Source: Sesamum alatum (taxonomy: Eukaryota > Streptophyta > Magnoliopsida > Lamiales > Pedaliaceae). Taken from it: a DNA stretch of 64,000 nucleotides. This document shows, in pieces, positions 34,560 to 47,345 of the stretch. The stretch covers positions 16,257,193 through 16,321,192 of the forward strand of contig JACGWO010000010.1 in assembly GCA_034509735.1 (NCBI GenBank), read 5' to 3'. Below the pieces are notes generated by a model. It saw nothing but the letters and a program-made list of their open reading frames with translations, was not told the DNA's origin and did no database searches. The stretch's first letter is position 1, and every line of letters begins with the position of its first letter. The translations under genes and the position numbers were made by a program.

Positions 34560-34800
34560 AAATAAATAAAGATCCGCACTTTGGGCCATAAGCAAAATCT
34601 TTCAACCGCATCCAATTTTTGGGTTTTTTTTTTTTTTTTTTTTAAATACGAATCGTATTAAATTCAACCGGTCCACCCAACCGCCGCATCAGTTATATCT
34701 TTGATCCCCTGAAAGCCCAATTCCAAGCCTCCAATAAAACCCTAATTTCTCCCCTTATATATATCAGCAGCCTCACCTCTCTAGCCATTCAAATGCCAAC
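34560..34800 (+). promoter_or_regulatory. Promoter-like region with site II, telo-box and TATA motifs
   Basis: Contains tgggcc (34583) and agccca (34717), which fit the plant site II element on either strand; aaaccctaa (34737-34745), an exact telo-box; and a TATA motif cttatatatatc about 10 bp later. A c/t-rich start follows with the first ATG at 34794 (26 codons). Site II plus telo-box with TATA is known from growth- and translation-related plant promoters. No recognisable downstream protein. Confidence 0.4.
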
Positions 34801-35851
34801 GGCGGAGCCCTCATGCTCTCGATTCTCTGTTTTCTTCATATTCCATTTCTACAACAAATAAATCTCAAATTTTGTTTTAAAAAAACCGTGATCGGTTTGC
34901 ATCTTCTATGATTTTCTCTGTGTCAGCAGAAACTAACAGAGGAAATACGAAAGGATGCTAAATTAATCGTTCTTATGGGGTACTTATGGACACGCAGCTC
35001 TGTGTTTTCAAGTGGATTCCTGCGTTTTCTCGTAGGTTCCACACTCTCTTCTCACGATCATCTCTCAGTTTGCCCTCTTTTATTTTCTATTTTTTGGTGT
35101 TGGGAAATTGCTCAGTGATGATTGATTTGCTTTAACCACACCGAAGAGAGGCTGTTGGGGTCTGAAATTCCGATTTGATTTTAGGCCGGAGGAAGCTGTC
35201 GCCGTTCCGCTTTGGATTCGCTTTGTGGTTGTTTTATGAATCTTTTCTCTTTTGAGTTAAGATGAAGGCTCTGTGGAGCGATTCAAAGTGAATGGCAACT
35301 TCATCGAAGTTTCTTCCTCTGGGTTAAAATTTTTGAGGGATTATTACCCAATAAGTTTTCTCCTGTGGACAAACTTTGGCCTTTGACTGAGAGCTATAAC
35401 CAATGCCCATTTGATTTCTTCGTACTTTTTCCTTTTCCGGCTCATTTTTATGTGAATTATAGATAATTAATTCGTGATGAATAATCAATTATTGATAGTT
35501 ATATATGATTAATAATTCAACTAGGACTGATATTCTTGAGTATTATCGCAAATATGTTTTATTTAAAAGATAATCTAGAAGAACTATGGTTGTTTTTTGC
35601 TTGATTTTTCACAATAGTGTTTTTCATTCCAGTGAAAAATGCGTTTCGGAGTCTTCGGGAAGCACGTAATGTTTTCAACTTGATATGTGTGCGAAAGATG
35701 TGTGAAGATTATAAGCTTTATGACGAATTTTTTATTATATGTATTTATTTGATTAATTTTTATGAGTGAAGAAAAATTAATATAATAATTGAAATTTAAT
35801 GGGGAGAAATTAGAAGTGAAGAATCTAACCCAAGTTATTGAAATAAAATTA
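34801..35851 (+). other. Transcript-leader-like sequence, no recognised gene
   Basis: More balanced composition than the surroundings to about 35460. ATG at 34976 opens 52 codons (MGYLWTRSSVFSSGF...) and an overlapping frame begins MDTQLCVFKWIPAFSR. A gattttag|gccggagg acceptor-like site is at 35184. It could be the 5' end of a lost or fragmentary host gene. I do not recognise the product. Confidence 0.3.
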
Positions 35852-35861
35852 TAAATAATTT

Positions 35862-36051
35862 GAGATAAATGCAATTTATCAAAAAATAATTAGCGAGTTA
35901 CTTATTTTAAAATGAAGCAAATTACATTCTTGTGTTTTTTTTTATGGGGTAATTTGCTTTATTTTTCAAAATATAGGGAGTTAATTTGTTAATTATTTTT
36001 TTACAGGAGAATTTTTATTAATTTTTTATATGGGTAAATTGCATTTATCCT
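35862..36051. mobile_element. Short MITE (190 bp) with perfect 10-bp target duplication
   Basis: Ends gagataaatgcaattta and inverted aggataaatgcaattta. Flanked by taaataattt on both sides (35852-35861, 36052-36061), identical. Confidence 0.75.
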
Positions 36052-36194
36052 TAAATAATTTTAAGGGAAAAATACAGAGACATTTTAGTGAAAACTATAA
36101 GAATCACATAAATATAGAAAATTAATTGAAAAGTTAGTTTTAATGTGTGCAATTAATTTAGAAACAAAATTATGATTGTTAGTTTTTAAAAATA

Positions 36195-36454
36195 CTGTCG
36201 TTGTTGTACGCGATCCTCGCAAGCATATAAAAAAAAATTATATGATGTAAAAAAAAATTGTGAAAGAATGAAAAAAAAAGAGTTAGTAAGAAAAAGAAAC
36301 ATTGAGTGATGTGAGAGAAACGTGGAGTAGTAGAAAAAAAAATAAAATTACTTTTCTAACTAATAATTTTTTTAAGAAAAGAAAATGATTGAAGGGTAAA
36401 TTTGGGTATTTAAAAATTGGTACCATAAAAGGTTTGTTTTTATAATAGTATAAA
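36195..36454 (-). mobile_element. Short Helitron-like element
   Basis: Minus-strand start TTTATACTATTATAAAAAC (T for C at base 2) and 3' hairpin gcgaggatcgc followed by a degraded CTAGT (CAGT). Shares interior sequence (taccaattttt..atttaccctt) with the 27925 Helitron. Confidence 0.5.
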
Positions 36455-37355
36455 TGTATTTTTGTTAAATAAATAAAAAATAAGTAACAAAATAGAAGTT
36501 TTGGGGAGTTATTATTGAGAGAAGAGTAGGGAATAAACGACCAAGTTGACATAATGAGAGAGCGAATTTGAAGGGTTGAGAAAAGAAAGGAGAATAAAAC
36601 TGATGAAATAATTTTTAAAAAAAAGTGGATTGAGAAAAAAAAATTAAAAAAATAATGCTATGCAATTATAATAATGTATAAATATAAATTATAAGGTGAA
36701 ATTACTTGACTTTACTGCATAAACGTGCAACAAAATAATTTCAAATTTTCGAAAATGCATCTCCCACATTTTTAAGAGTGACTAGGTATCGGACTATATG
36801 TGTGTATAATATACAGTTTATATTATATTGGACTATATTATACATGTGTAATTTATTTTTTTTATTATATTTATGTTATCATATATTAGATAATAAAATT
36901 AAATAAAGATCTGATTTTATATATGCATGACCGTAATATTTTTTATAAGAAAATTTAATTGTATAATAATGAGTGTCCTTAAGGATGTTTTAATTAATAT
37001 ATTCATTTCTCCAATCAAATATTCCTTTATAATTAAAAAAAAAACAGTATAGATAGAAAATGCTTTTTGGCAAATAAAATAAAATTTACGAGTAAGGAAG
37101 TGTGCACGGCACCACTCTGCGTCAAATTCGGATGAAATATAACGACTGAATTGTACGTGTAGAGAAGTTGGAAGCCCTCAAATGGAGTGGGGATGGCTTA
37201 TCTTATGACCTTTATAAGGGACCTAGAAAGGTGGGATCAAGCAAAGCGCGGTAAACTATGCAGGTAAAAATTTAATAAAATATATTATTTTTAATTAATA
37301 GTTATAATAGTGATTAAAAATAATATGAGAATTCAGGAGAATTTGTATTTCATCA
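36455..37355. other. AT-rich spacer, unassigned
   Basis: No coding signal. 37085-37260 is less AT-rich and does not match other parts of the window. Confidence 0.3.
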
Positions 37356-39446
37356 CCTATACTAATTATAAAAAGAAAAGTTCTCTTGTCTCTATAATGG
37401 AAATTATTTTAGGCATTTTACAAAATTTATTCTTTGTTTTTGCATAATCAATTTTTATATTTCTTTCTATAAAGTGAAATTTATAATTTGTTGAAGGTAA
37501 AAATAGAGATTCAACATAATAGTGGTAGTTTTCATACCAAATTTTCAAACTACTTAATATGCTCTTTTTATCAACCCTCATTCTTAAAAAAAAAAAAAAA
37601 ACTTTCATGTTCTCATTATCATTCTTTAAATAAAAAAAAATTCATGTTCTAATACATATGAACCACTTATATCCACTATTAACAAACTACTACTGGGACA
37701 CTTAACAATGTAATTATTTTGTTATAATTTTTTAATTAATAGTTGTTAACAATTGCTAATTATAACAAATTTTAATAATTTATATATTAATAGATTTAAC
37801 AATTATATCTATTTACTTTTAAATTAACTTTTATATAATTTTCTATAATTTTGGTTATAATTGTTATAGATAAAGTTAATAGATGTAATTGTTAATACTA
37901 TTATTAACTAAAATAATTATTTTTAATTTACCTAATTTTTTAACAAGATTCGGTTCAATAGCACTTTCATATGCTAAATTGTTTCTTCATAAATGTATCT
38001 TCAATTCTTCAAGTTATGTGATTTAAATGGCAATGAGGAATTTTCAAAATTGGTTTCATCTACCTTTTAAATTTCAAGGAGTTGCAATTAAAATGTGAAA
38101 AAATTTGCTTTATCCTTTTTTTTTCTTTCTCCTATGAATTTTGTAGATTATATTTGTTGTTGGTAATAATAGTTCATTTGTAGAGGTTTTTCACAATTTT
38201 GACATTTTGTGCCTAAATATTGTGATGAAATTCATCAATTTGTAGATACTAACAGCTAAAGCACGTGATCCTTGCACGCGCAAATTTTTAAGTGTAACTC
38301 AGAGCAAGTATAAATATTCTTCTAATTGTAAACAAAATAAAATTGAATAAAATCTTTTAATCTCATTTATTTTTTTCTTTATAATCAGTACTTTTATGGA
38401 TCTTTCAAAAGTTGCTCGCAAAAAATTGTAACAATGAATGATTGCATGTACTTGATTTATGTTTTTCTATTTTTTGTTTGTGAACCAGTTTTAAATCACT
38501 TAATTATAGGTATTTTTCCAACTAAAACAACCTTCAATTTTCAACTAATTCAGGCAATAAATTAGATGGCATATCAAAATTATTGCAGCGACAAATTCAA
38601 AGTTGTAACCAGATAGACATAATAATTTAAGTCCTTCAAAATTCAAGTTTTTTCTGCACATAACCTATAATAAGTCAGTCACATGTACACAAGTTCAAAA
38701 TATTTATATATTAAATATTTTCTCGAAAAACATCAAAAGAAAAAACTCAAAAAAAGAAGAAGAAGAAGAACTAATCCACAAATAATGACTTCTAACTACT
38801 TAGATTGTTACACTTCGCGTTACAATTATACAATAATAACTCAAAAGTAACTACATATTTTGAATTTTTCTTTTACACTAATACCTTTGACTCTGTATTC
38901 ACTCAAAAGTCTCTCCATAATGTCCAATATTAGACTTGAGAATAATATTTCTCAAACTACTACCCTTTAAATTATGAAACCAACGAAAATTATATTTTCA
39001 TATCTACTACTTTTACTAAACATTTTGCAAAATGAAAATTTTTGCCCTTAATTTCTATTGTTGTCAGCTTAAATCCAAATTATTTGACTTTTATTTTGAA
39101 TTTCTTTTTAGTCTCCTCCATCGATTGAAGGAAACTTAGAAAATAATTAGAAGAAAAAAAGTAAATAGAAAAATTTATCCTTTTTTTTTCTTTCAAGAAA
39201 CTAAGATAGACTACGAGGAAAGAATCAAATTAGAAAAATTATTATTCACCAACAACACAAAATAATATAGAAGTTAATGTTTTTATGTGAACTCATTATA
39301 TCAGCAAATAGATGAATTCCATAACAATATTTAAAAGTTATCGACATACGATATTATTTTATTTACAATTAGAAGAATTTCTGTATTTGTCTTGACTTAC
39401 ATTTTAAAAAATTATGCTCGCGAGGATCGCATGCGTTGGCTGCTAG
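37356..39446 (+). mobile_element. Non-autonomous Helitron of about 2.1 kb
   Basis: Start CCTATACTAATTATAAAAAG (first base altered from T) after A; end gctcgcgaggatcgc hairpin, then gctgCTAG before T (39447). No coding sequence inside; AT-rich. Confidence 0.6.
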
Positions 39447-40690
39447 TAAGAATAAAACAAATCTCATTGTTAACAAAATGAAATAAAAAAATATGAACTA
39501 GGATCAAAATGTTTGTCTTTTACTTATCACGTAACCAAAAGTTTTGTCAAGAATTGTATTTTTCAACTTGGAGTTTTATTTTTAAGCCTAAACATATGCC
39601 ATGATTTGATGCAGTTTTAATTAAATATGAATTTCTAAGCATTGTTCATAATAGAAGCATATATCTATAGAAAACTATTTTCATCACAATACAAATTTTA
39701 GATTCATACAGTATAAACAAAATAATTGATTTATTTTAAAACAAAAACCAATATTTCTAATAAGAATTTCCTTTTGAGCAAAGCAGATCTTGATCACACA
39801 AAATCTATCTGATCATATTTCATTTTTGTAATAGATGCAATGTCATTCACTGTATGAATGTATGGCATCTAAAGAACAAAAAGTTAAAACTCATAACAAA
39901 GAAAGAAATAATTCATACAAAATTGATTAATAACACAAGAAGTGATAGCATTATAACATAATGGGTTGTTAGACCTCGTGCCAACATCATGCAACATTGA
40001 GGAAAGATTTAAAACTTGAAAACCACTGAGTAGCAGGTGCATAGACAAAATAGATCACCGAGTAGTACTGGCAAAAGAGGTTACCAGACATGAAGCTTAA
40101 ACAGAAACTTGAAGAGTTATCTGATAGTTGTTTATTTACATATTAACAAAGGAGATGAAATTGACGAGCTTGCAACATTGTGTGGTCATTGCTTGATTGG
40201 AGAAGGTTATAGCAACATTAGGATCAGTACTAGCAGTTGACAAATCTGATATTCGAAAAATCAATACATAAGTACAAAGTATCAGATCATTTTAGTTTTG
40301 AAATTTAATGAGATACTAAATAAGGTACATACCTGCAACATTAGGGTGTGAAGATGAACATTCTTTAATATGAACTTTTAGGGGCTGATGAACATCTTCT
40401 TCAATCAGTGAAGAGAGATTATAGTGATATCCAATGCCATAATGAGTGTCCGCAATCTTCTTTTTTTATCTGAACAATGAATCGTCCTCCATTCAAGCGT
40501 TTATTTATGGCATCACAATCAAACTTTTTGTTCTGTTTAGGAAAAATATACCAACTTTATGAAGGAACCGGTACAAACTCGGGATGTTAAATGAGCAATA
40601 AAAGCGATAAATAAAATAATAAACGAGATTATATTTCACGTCAACTGGGCTATTCGTGCACTTGCACACCAACTTGTTGATGTGAGTCAA
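39447..40690. other. Unassigned AT-rich sequence
   Basis: No protein motif or repeat boundary identified. Confidence 0.3.
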
Positions 40691-41389
40691 CGGCTAAATA
40701 CCTCTTAGCAATAAGTGGGGTGTCCTAGCTTCAAAAGCTTTTCTATAATAATGGTTTCTTATTTTGTTCACACAAGAGCAAAGTTATGCTCTCTCTAGCA
40801 AGTTCACACAAATCACCAACTTGTGTCTCTTTGAGCCTGACTAGAAACTCAAGAGAGTGAGACTAGAGCAATACTTCTATAAAGTACAAAGTGTTCCAAA
40901 TTTCTTAAGGAAACCTTGAATGAGTTTCAAGCTATTAAGAAAATGATGAAAAGATAAACTTTTGAGGAAGAATAGAGATATACATGAGAGAACTGAAACA
41001 ATACATATATATATATATCTACATATCTTCACCAAGGCTCCAACACTCTCTATATATATAGAGGTGGTGGTTCATTACTCATGAGGATGTAAACCCTTAA
41101 TCAAGGGCCTTTAATGCATGGTAGGTCTTTGTGCTCCCTTGAGGCTTGACCACAATTTGAATTATCCACTCTGACTTTGGATTAGTAATGAATTGATCCA
41201 ATTGATTAATTTCGATCCAAATTAAATCTTTATTTAATTATTAGACCTACGATTAGTTAATTCAATTAATTAATCCCAAAACTCAAATATTTAATTAATC
41301 CAGTTAATTAACACTTTAGGTTTTCTATCACATAGGACCTCAATTAATAATTCAATTATTCAAATGATTAATTTAAACTCCTTTAAATT

Positions 41390-41430
<41 letters not shown>

Positions 41431-42220
41431 CAAGAATTAATTCTATTATTAATTACCATCCGAAATTAATTCTATAATTAATTCCCATCCAAAATCAAAT
41501 TAATTTTTCACAATATTGTTAGTGTTTTGTGTGTGACCCTTATAGTCACCTTCAACTAAACTTGGATTTGTATCACATATACAATTAATCTGGCAACTAA
41601 CTTGCTCTAGAAAATTTAATCGTATTTAATTATTCACTCTCGATGAACTCATTGCTCCAAAAGTACCTATTACCATGGGGTAATCATCTAGCAATATGGC
41701 ATTAGAGAATAGGTGAAATTGGTGTGAATCTTTAACTGCGTGTACTATATGGATAAGGTCCTTCCATCAAGTTATCCCCTGATCAAAGTCTAGGACACGA
41801 AATTCTAAATCGGTTTTGATATTTGACTTCGATAACTATGTACCCACTCTTAAATGTGTTTCTCATTAATTAACATGGGAAACTATTTTTCTATTTGATT
41901 AGCAGTTGTGGCCACAGACTTCTAGAGATGAACATAGTTTAGAGGACATAGTAGATCGTCATCATCTCATGATGGGTGATGCATTCTTTCTCTGAACGCA
42001 CCAACCCTCAGAAGTTAGTTTCATAGTCGTCATCAAATGCGCGATCCAACTTCATTGGTTTAACTGGTCTGTGCGCTTTGTCCATAAAATGCATGACATC
42101 TAACATTACACGACAAAGATGGCCAAAGGATAACTATATGCATGACATCTAACATTACATCAAATAAGATTATTAACAGTAGATAACGAAACTAAAACGA
42201 CGTCGTTTGAATTGGAATTG
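40691..42220 (-). repeat. Degenerate Copia LTR
   Basis: Retains the order of the other Copia LTRs: gtgtgacccttatagtcacc, the ccatgggg..ctagcaatatggcattagagaatagg block (about 41671-41721), gtggccacagac, and the ccctcagaagttagtttcatag stretch. Ends cannot be fixed. A (ct)n microsatellite is inside at 41394-41427. Confidence 0.7.
41394..41427. repeat. (CT)17 microsatellite
   Basis: Uninterrupted ct dinucleotides. Confidence 0.95.
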
Positions 42221-42329
42221 TTGCTACCCAATAAAATTCATAGTAAAAAATAGCTTTTGCTACGGAGTATCTAGTGTAGCAAGAGAATTGGTGGCAAAAA
42301 ATATATTTTCTTTTAGTGACTTCTCCTAA

Positions 42330-42979
42330 AATGCGGATGGATGATTTTAGCTTCATTTAGAAGCATGAAAATCGGCCATGTTGGCCTTGATGATGAGTTT
42401 GACTTATTCCTTTAGGAAAGGATCAAATAAATCCCAATCAAGCCTACTTTACTTGGTATCATTTAATGGGGATTGATTAGAATGTATCTAGGCATCCTTA
42501 GATGAACCTAGACACATTCCAATAATCACATTAATGATGTATATATATATATTTGTATATATAATCATCAACTAGAGATGATTATTATTCATCTTTTTCA
42601 TGAAAAAAGAAGAGAACTGTCATCTCTCTCTCTCTCTCTCTCTCACTCTCATTTTCGGCCCCTCTCTTAGTCTCAATCCCTCTCACTTTGTTGCTTCATT
42701 CATCTAGGATCAATTGAAGAATAAAGTTATATTAATAAGAATACACTAATACGATAGTGTAATTCTCTTCTTGATATCATCTTCGAGGTCCGTTTTCTCT
42801 AGCAAGAAAACGTGATTTCTCCCAGTGTGGTGTGCATTACGTTAGAGGATTCATATGTTTGAATCTTGGTGAACATTTGCTATCCATTCGAGAGGGAACA
42901 ACGCTAGTAGCGATGCACACAAGCTAACTACAAAGATAAAGCCTGTTTATTCATATTTGTAGTTCTCTTATGTTCATGT
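42330..42979 (+). repeat. Copia LTR fragment in plus orientation (left palindrome arm)
   Basis: Corresponds to the U3/R part of LTR4 but reversed. For example the stretch from gggagaaatcacg to actacaaagat has its inverted partner at 43150-43330. Contains a ct run at 42623-42644. Truncated on both sides. Confidence 0.8.
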
Positions 42980-43999
42980 TGAAGGACAAGCGGATCCGCC
43001 TGGAAGCACGAGTGGAAGCGAAAATGCGACAATATTAAAAACTATCAACATAATAAACATCACAACGGGTGTACCCTTGGGTGCTCAACCGGTCGTTCGA
43101 TGTATAATATAATAACTAAGCATGTATATCATATAGAGCACATAGACAAATATAAAGAGAACTAAAATAATGAAAAACGGGCTTTACCTTTATAGTTATC
43201 TTTTGTGCACTGTTACAACTGTTGTTTCCTCACGGTCGGATAGCAAAACGTTCACTGATATTCAAACTTATGAATCATCTAACATAGTCCACACCACACT
43301 GGGAGAAAGTCACATTTTTCTTGTTAGAGAAAAATGGACCTAGAAGATGAGATTAAGAAAAGGAATCACATTATCGAATTAGTGTATCCTTCTCAATCTA
43401 TCTTTGCTCTTCAGTTGATCCCAGATCAATGAAGCAACAAAGTGTGATATATGCAGAGTAGAGAGGGCCGAAAAATGAGAGAGTGCGAGTTATGAATATT
43501 TTCTTCTTTTTCCTAGAAAAAGATGAATAATGATTCTATTACTTTGATGATTGTATATACACATATATACATCACTAATGTGATTATTGGAATATGGCTA
43601 GGTTCATCCAAGGATGTCTAGATACATTCCAATCAATCCCCGTAAATATTCAATCAAGCCTGCCACTTTACAAGGTATAATTAAATTATACCAAGTGAAG
43701 GAGGCTTGATTGGGGGTTGATTTGGCTCTTTCCAAAACAGACAAGTCAAGCTTGTCATCAAAGGCCATAGTAGCCGTTTCATTCTTCTAGATAAAGCTAA
43801 AATCGGCCATCCCAATTTTAGAAGAAGTTCAACTTCTTTTAATTCCAAAAGTGGAATCAACATCTCTCTTGGGCGAAAATTTAACAGACTAGATTTTATT
43901 ATAATTCAATTACAAAAAGCCCAAGAATTAAATCCCATTTAATTCAAGGTCCAATTAAATATTGCTCATCAATTCTGTAATCCAATTAAAAGATCTAAG

Positions 44000-46009
44000 T
44001 GAAAAGAATGCGTGGATCGTCCCGGGAAATTGCGCGAATGCGGAAGCGCGGTATAAAATAAAATACGGAATTTAAAACATGCTTTTAAAATTAAAGAACA
44101 CGTTTCAAGGGGTGTGCCCTTGAAATTTCCCGGGTGTTCGGTGTATCTCATGAACAAACAACATACAATAATCATGGAGGCCATAGAATTGAAAATTAAA
44201 AGAGACGAAAATATTAAAACGAGACCTACCCGTTGTCGTTTTCGTCTTCAACGGCTACACGCGTTGTTCCCGTTTTGCACCAAGATCTCGTTCTTGAGAC
44301 CCTCCAAATCGTGACACACGATCCACCCACGTATCTTGAACGACGTGCTAGCAACGAGCAAGTATAATTTACTGGAGTAGATGAATCAACAACACGTTAT
44401 GAATTAACGGTATTGATTCATCAATGTTCTAATGTTCCAAGAATAGGAGAACAAGAAAAGATGTTTTTCTTGGAGAGAGAGAGGGCGGACGAGAGGGAGA
44501 GAAACGAGAGAGAGAGAGAGAGAGTGTTTGTGTGTGTTGTGTGTGTGTTGGAATTTCAAGAATCATCATCCTTCAAAAGGTGCAAGGCTAGGGGTTTATA
44601 TAGAGGAGGAGTTTAATCCTCTTTAAACTCCAACTCTTTAGAAGCTTAATTTGACTAGGATTTTGACCTAGTCAAAGTCCTAGTCAAAGTAGAATTTGAC
44701 CTTGTCAAATTCAATCCTAGCCTTTCATCTCTCCCATTAAATCTCAACCATTAATTTAATTTAATGGAATATTTAAATCCTATTAAATATTCCAAAAGGC
44801 CAAATAAATATAATAAATGAATATTAATATTTATTCTAGGCCCATTAAATTAATTCCCTTAATAAATCCAATTTATTAATTTAATTCCCTTTATCCAATA
44901 GAAGGAATTAATTCTCCAAGAAAATATAGGACCCGATTAAATCCAATTTAATCATTCCTTTACTCCAATATTTAATTCCAAATTAAATACTAAGTGTGTG
45001 TGGATAGTGTGTGACTCTTTAGGTTCACCTTTCAGCTAGACTTGATCGGATTCCTAGAACCCGTCCATTACCATGGGTGGCCATCTAGCAACGGTCCATG
45101 GCACTAGAGACTAGGTGAATTATCCGGGGATGAACATTTAGGCTCTAACAGTACACTTGTCCTTCTGTCTTCGGTCTCATCACTTAGGGTCTAGGGCACG
45201 GAAAATGCAGGTACCCATTTTGGACCTAAGTGTCGGTCTGTCCTTACTAAACGCCGCAAGGGAAATCTTCCCTTCTGTTCAGTTACTGTGGCCACAAATT
45301 TTAGGTACAAGACACAGAGCATACATGAGACTCAACTGTCAATGCCTTTTGACAGGAGACAGATCTTTTTCTTAGAAACTACTGTCACTCTGTACACCAG
45401 AGCTGCACTAGACATGGCTTATGACTACTCAAGAGTATTTTGGCAATCTCTCACCATATCTAAGATACAGACCTGATGTACAGGTAAACTCAGCAGTTCC
45501 TCAAGTCAAAGGACTTGGCCTGTACCGTTGGAACCGGGAATACACGTCATAACCTTGCTGACCATACTCAAGGTCCTCCGTAAGACGGTTCCCGCGAGTC
45601 ACCTCAGTCAGCTGCTTCCTAGCATGCTAACCCACTAACACTGCTTAGACGACCTTCGTCACCCGTCGATGAAATACGACAGCAGATGCTTAGTGCAAGT
45701 CTCAAGGGGAATCTCGGTACCATTTTCGAGATTCCTTGACTTGGAGATTTTCGGACTGATTCGGTAAGACTGATTTCATGGACCTACCTCCAAGCGTAGT
45801 CCTAGTCCCCGAAATTGATTCCTAGTCCGTGGGCTTTGTTGGCGTAGTGAACAGATATGTAATAGCAGATATAAGTGAACGTAAACAAAGTGTTGCCATA
45901 TGAACTTCACTTCTTTATTCATAAATGTTTTTATCAAACACCTGAAATTGTCTAGACATAGGTTACATATTCCCGCCAAAATTGGCTTACATGGTCACCT
46001 ATTCTAACA
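44000..46009 (-). mobile_element. Solo Copia LTR (subfamily A) nested in LTR4
   Basis: 2010 bp, TGTTAGAATAGGTGACC to TTCA on the minus strand, flanked by a perfect 5-bp duplication ctaag (43995-43999, 46010-46014). Contains the 9-bp perfect hairpin at 44103-44125, a ga-rich tract (44475-44523) and the shared ccatgg block near 45065-45121. A solo LTR forms when the two LTRs of an element recombine. Confidence 0.93.
44103..44125. other. U5 hairpin of solo LTR (9-bp perfect stem)
   Basis: tttcaaggg, loop gtgtg, cccttgaaa, 103-125 bp inside the LTR end. Confidence 0.75.
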
Positions 46010-46922
46010 CTAAGATCTTAATCTCTACTTAGTCGATAAATACCATTTATCGATAAATTGGGGGCCCGATACATATCGGCCTGTCCATCCAATAGACTAT
46101 TCCATAAATAATCCAATTATTTATCATCTTCTGAATTGACTCCAAGTCAATTCCTTCACCTCATCGGTGATTTATGTGCGACCCTTTAGCTTCACCCTCA
46201 GCTAGACTTGAGCTCGTGTCCAATAGAAGCCCGTCACCATGGGTAGCAAACGGTCCATGGCACTAAAGACTAGGTGAATGATGGCGTGAACATATAGGTA
46301 CCAATTTTGCACGGGTACGGTCCTTACGTCTACCGTCTCCTGACCTTAGTCTAGGATATGGAATTGGGCATCAGCTGCCATCCTTGACTAGGCGTCTATG
46401 CTTAATATTCGAGACTACGCGTGCCTCATTGCATCGGCGCAGGAAACCATTTCATGCTGATTAACCACTATGGCCACAGGTTCAAGTAGAATGAACGTGT
46501 CTCCAAGTGCATAAGAGATACCTCTGTTACACACTGACAAGGGACAAATCCTTTTCTTGAAACCCAACGTCCTCGCTACACACTTTGACTGCATTGGAAA
46601 AGGCTTATAATGAACATTTCTACGACACGATCACCTCTCGCCAGATCCAAGATACAACCATCGTGTGCACGTGACTATGGTGGTTCCTCAAGTCCGAGGA
46701 CTACTCCTGTACTATTGGAACCGGGGAACTCTAATCATACCAACCAAGCCTCCAAGACTTCTACGATCCCTGCGAGTCAGCTTGACCCCAGTCGACTAAC
46801 CTACTAAGATCGTATAGGCGTCCCACGCCTTTAGCTGATGAAAAGCGACACTCATCCAATGAATACGACTCTTGATGCAAGTCTCAATAGGACTCTCAAT
46901 GCATTGAGGACCTCGATACAGG

Positions 46923-47345
46923 GCATCAAGAGTCCTATTGAGACTTGCACTAAGAGTCATATTCATTGGATTAGTGCCGTGTTTCATCAACGACAAGCGT
47001 GGGACGCCTATACGATCTTAGTGGGTTGGTCGACTGGGGTCGAGCTGACTCGCGGGGATCATCATATGGAAGCATTGGAGGCTTGGTCGATATGATTGGA
47101 TTTTCCCAGTTCCGATAGTACAGGAGTAGTCCTCGGACTTGAAGAACCACGACAGTCCCTTGAACACGATGGTTGTATCTTGGATTTGGCGAGAGGTGAT
47201 CATGTGGCAGATATGTTCATTATAACTCTTGTCGAGTGCAGTCAAAATGAGTAGCAAGGAAGGTGGGTTTCAAGAAGAGGATCCATCCCCTATTAGTATG
47301 TGATAGAGGTATCTCCTATGCACTCGGAGACACATTCATGCTGCT
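46923..47345 (+). repeat. Copia LTR fragment, probable 5' LTR remnant of C3 (right palindrome arm)
   Basis: Inverted copy of 46481-46902, separated by a 20-bp centre. By position it is the remaining part of the C3 5' LTR; the rest is missing. Confidence 0.8.

Larger units (their letters stand above)
42980..46902 (-). repeat. Copia LTR4 (subfamily B), interrupted and truncated
   Basis: Starts tgaaggacaagcggatccgc like LTR2 and continues colinear with it to 43999, is split by the solo LTR 44000-46009, then resumes at 46010-46902. It ends early at the centre of a palindrome, losing roughly 300 bp of its 5' end. Its U5 hairpin (about 43065-43083) is decayed. Confidence 0.85.

Noticed and set aside
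35113..35166. C/D-box snoRNA-like pattern (gtgatga ... tctga)
   Set aside because: The bases next to the boxes do not form a proper closing stem and no guide match was evident.
38230..38300. A further Helitron 3' end on the minus strand (gcacgtgatccttgcacgcgc)
   Set aside because: Hairpin is imperfect, the terminal CTRR is not convincing and no matching start was found.
46838..47257. Three open frames of 66-85 codons on both strands
   Set aside because: They lie in the LTR palindrome and mirror each other; no protein similarity.
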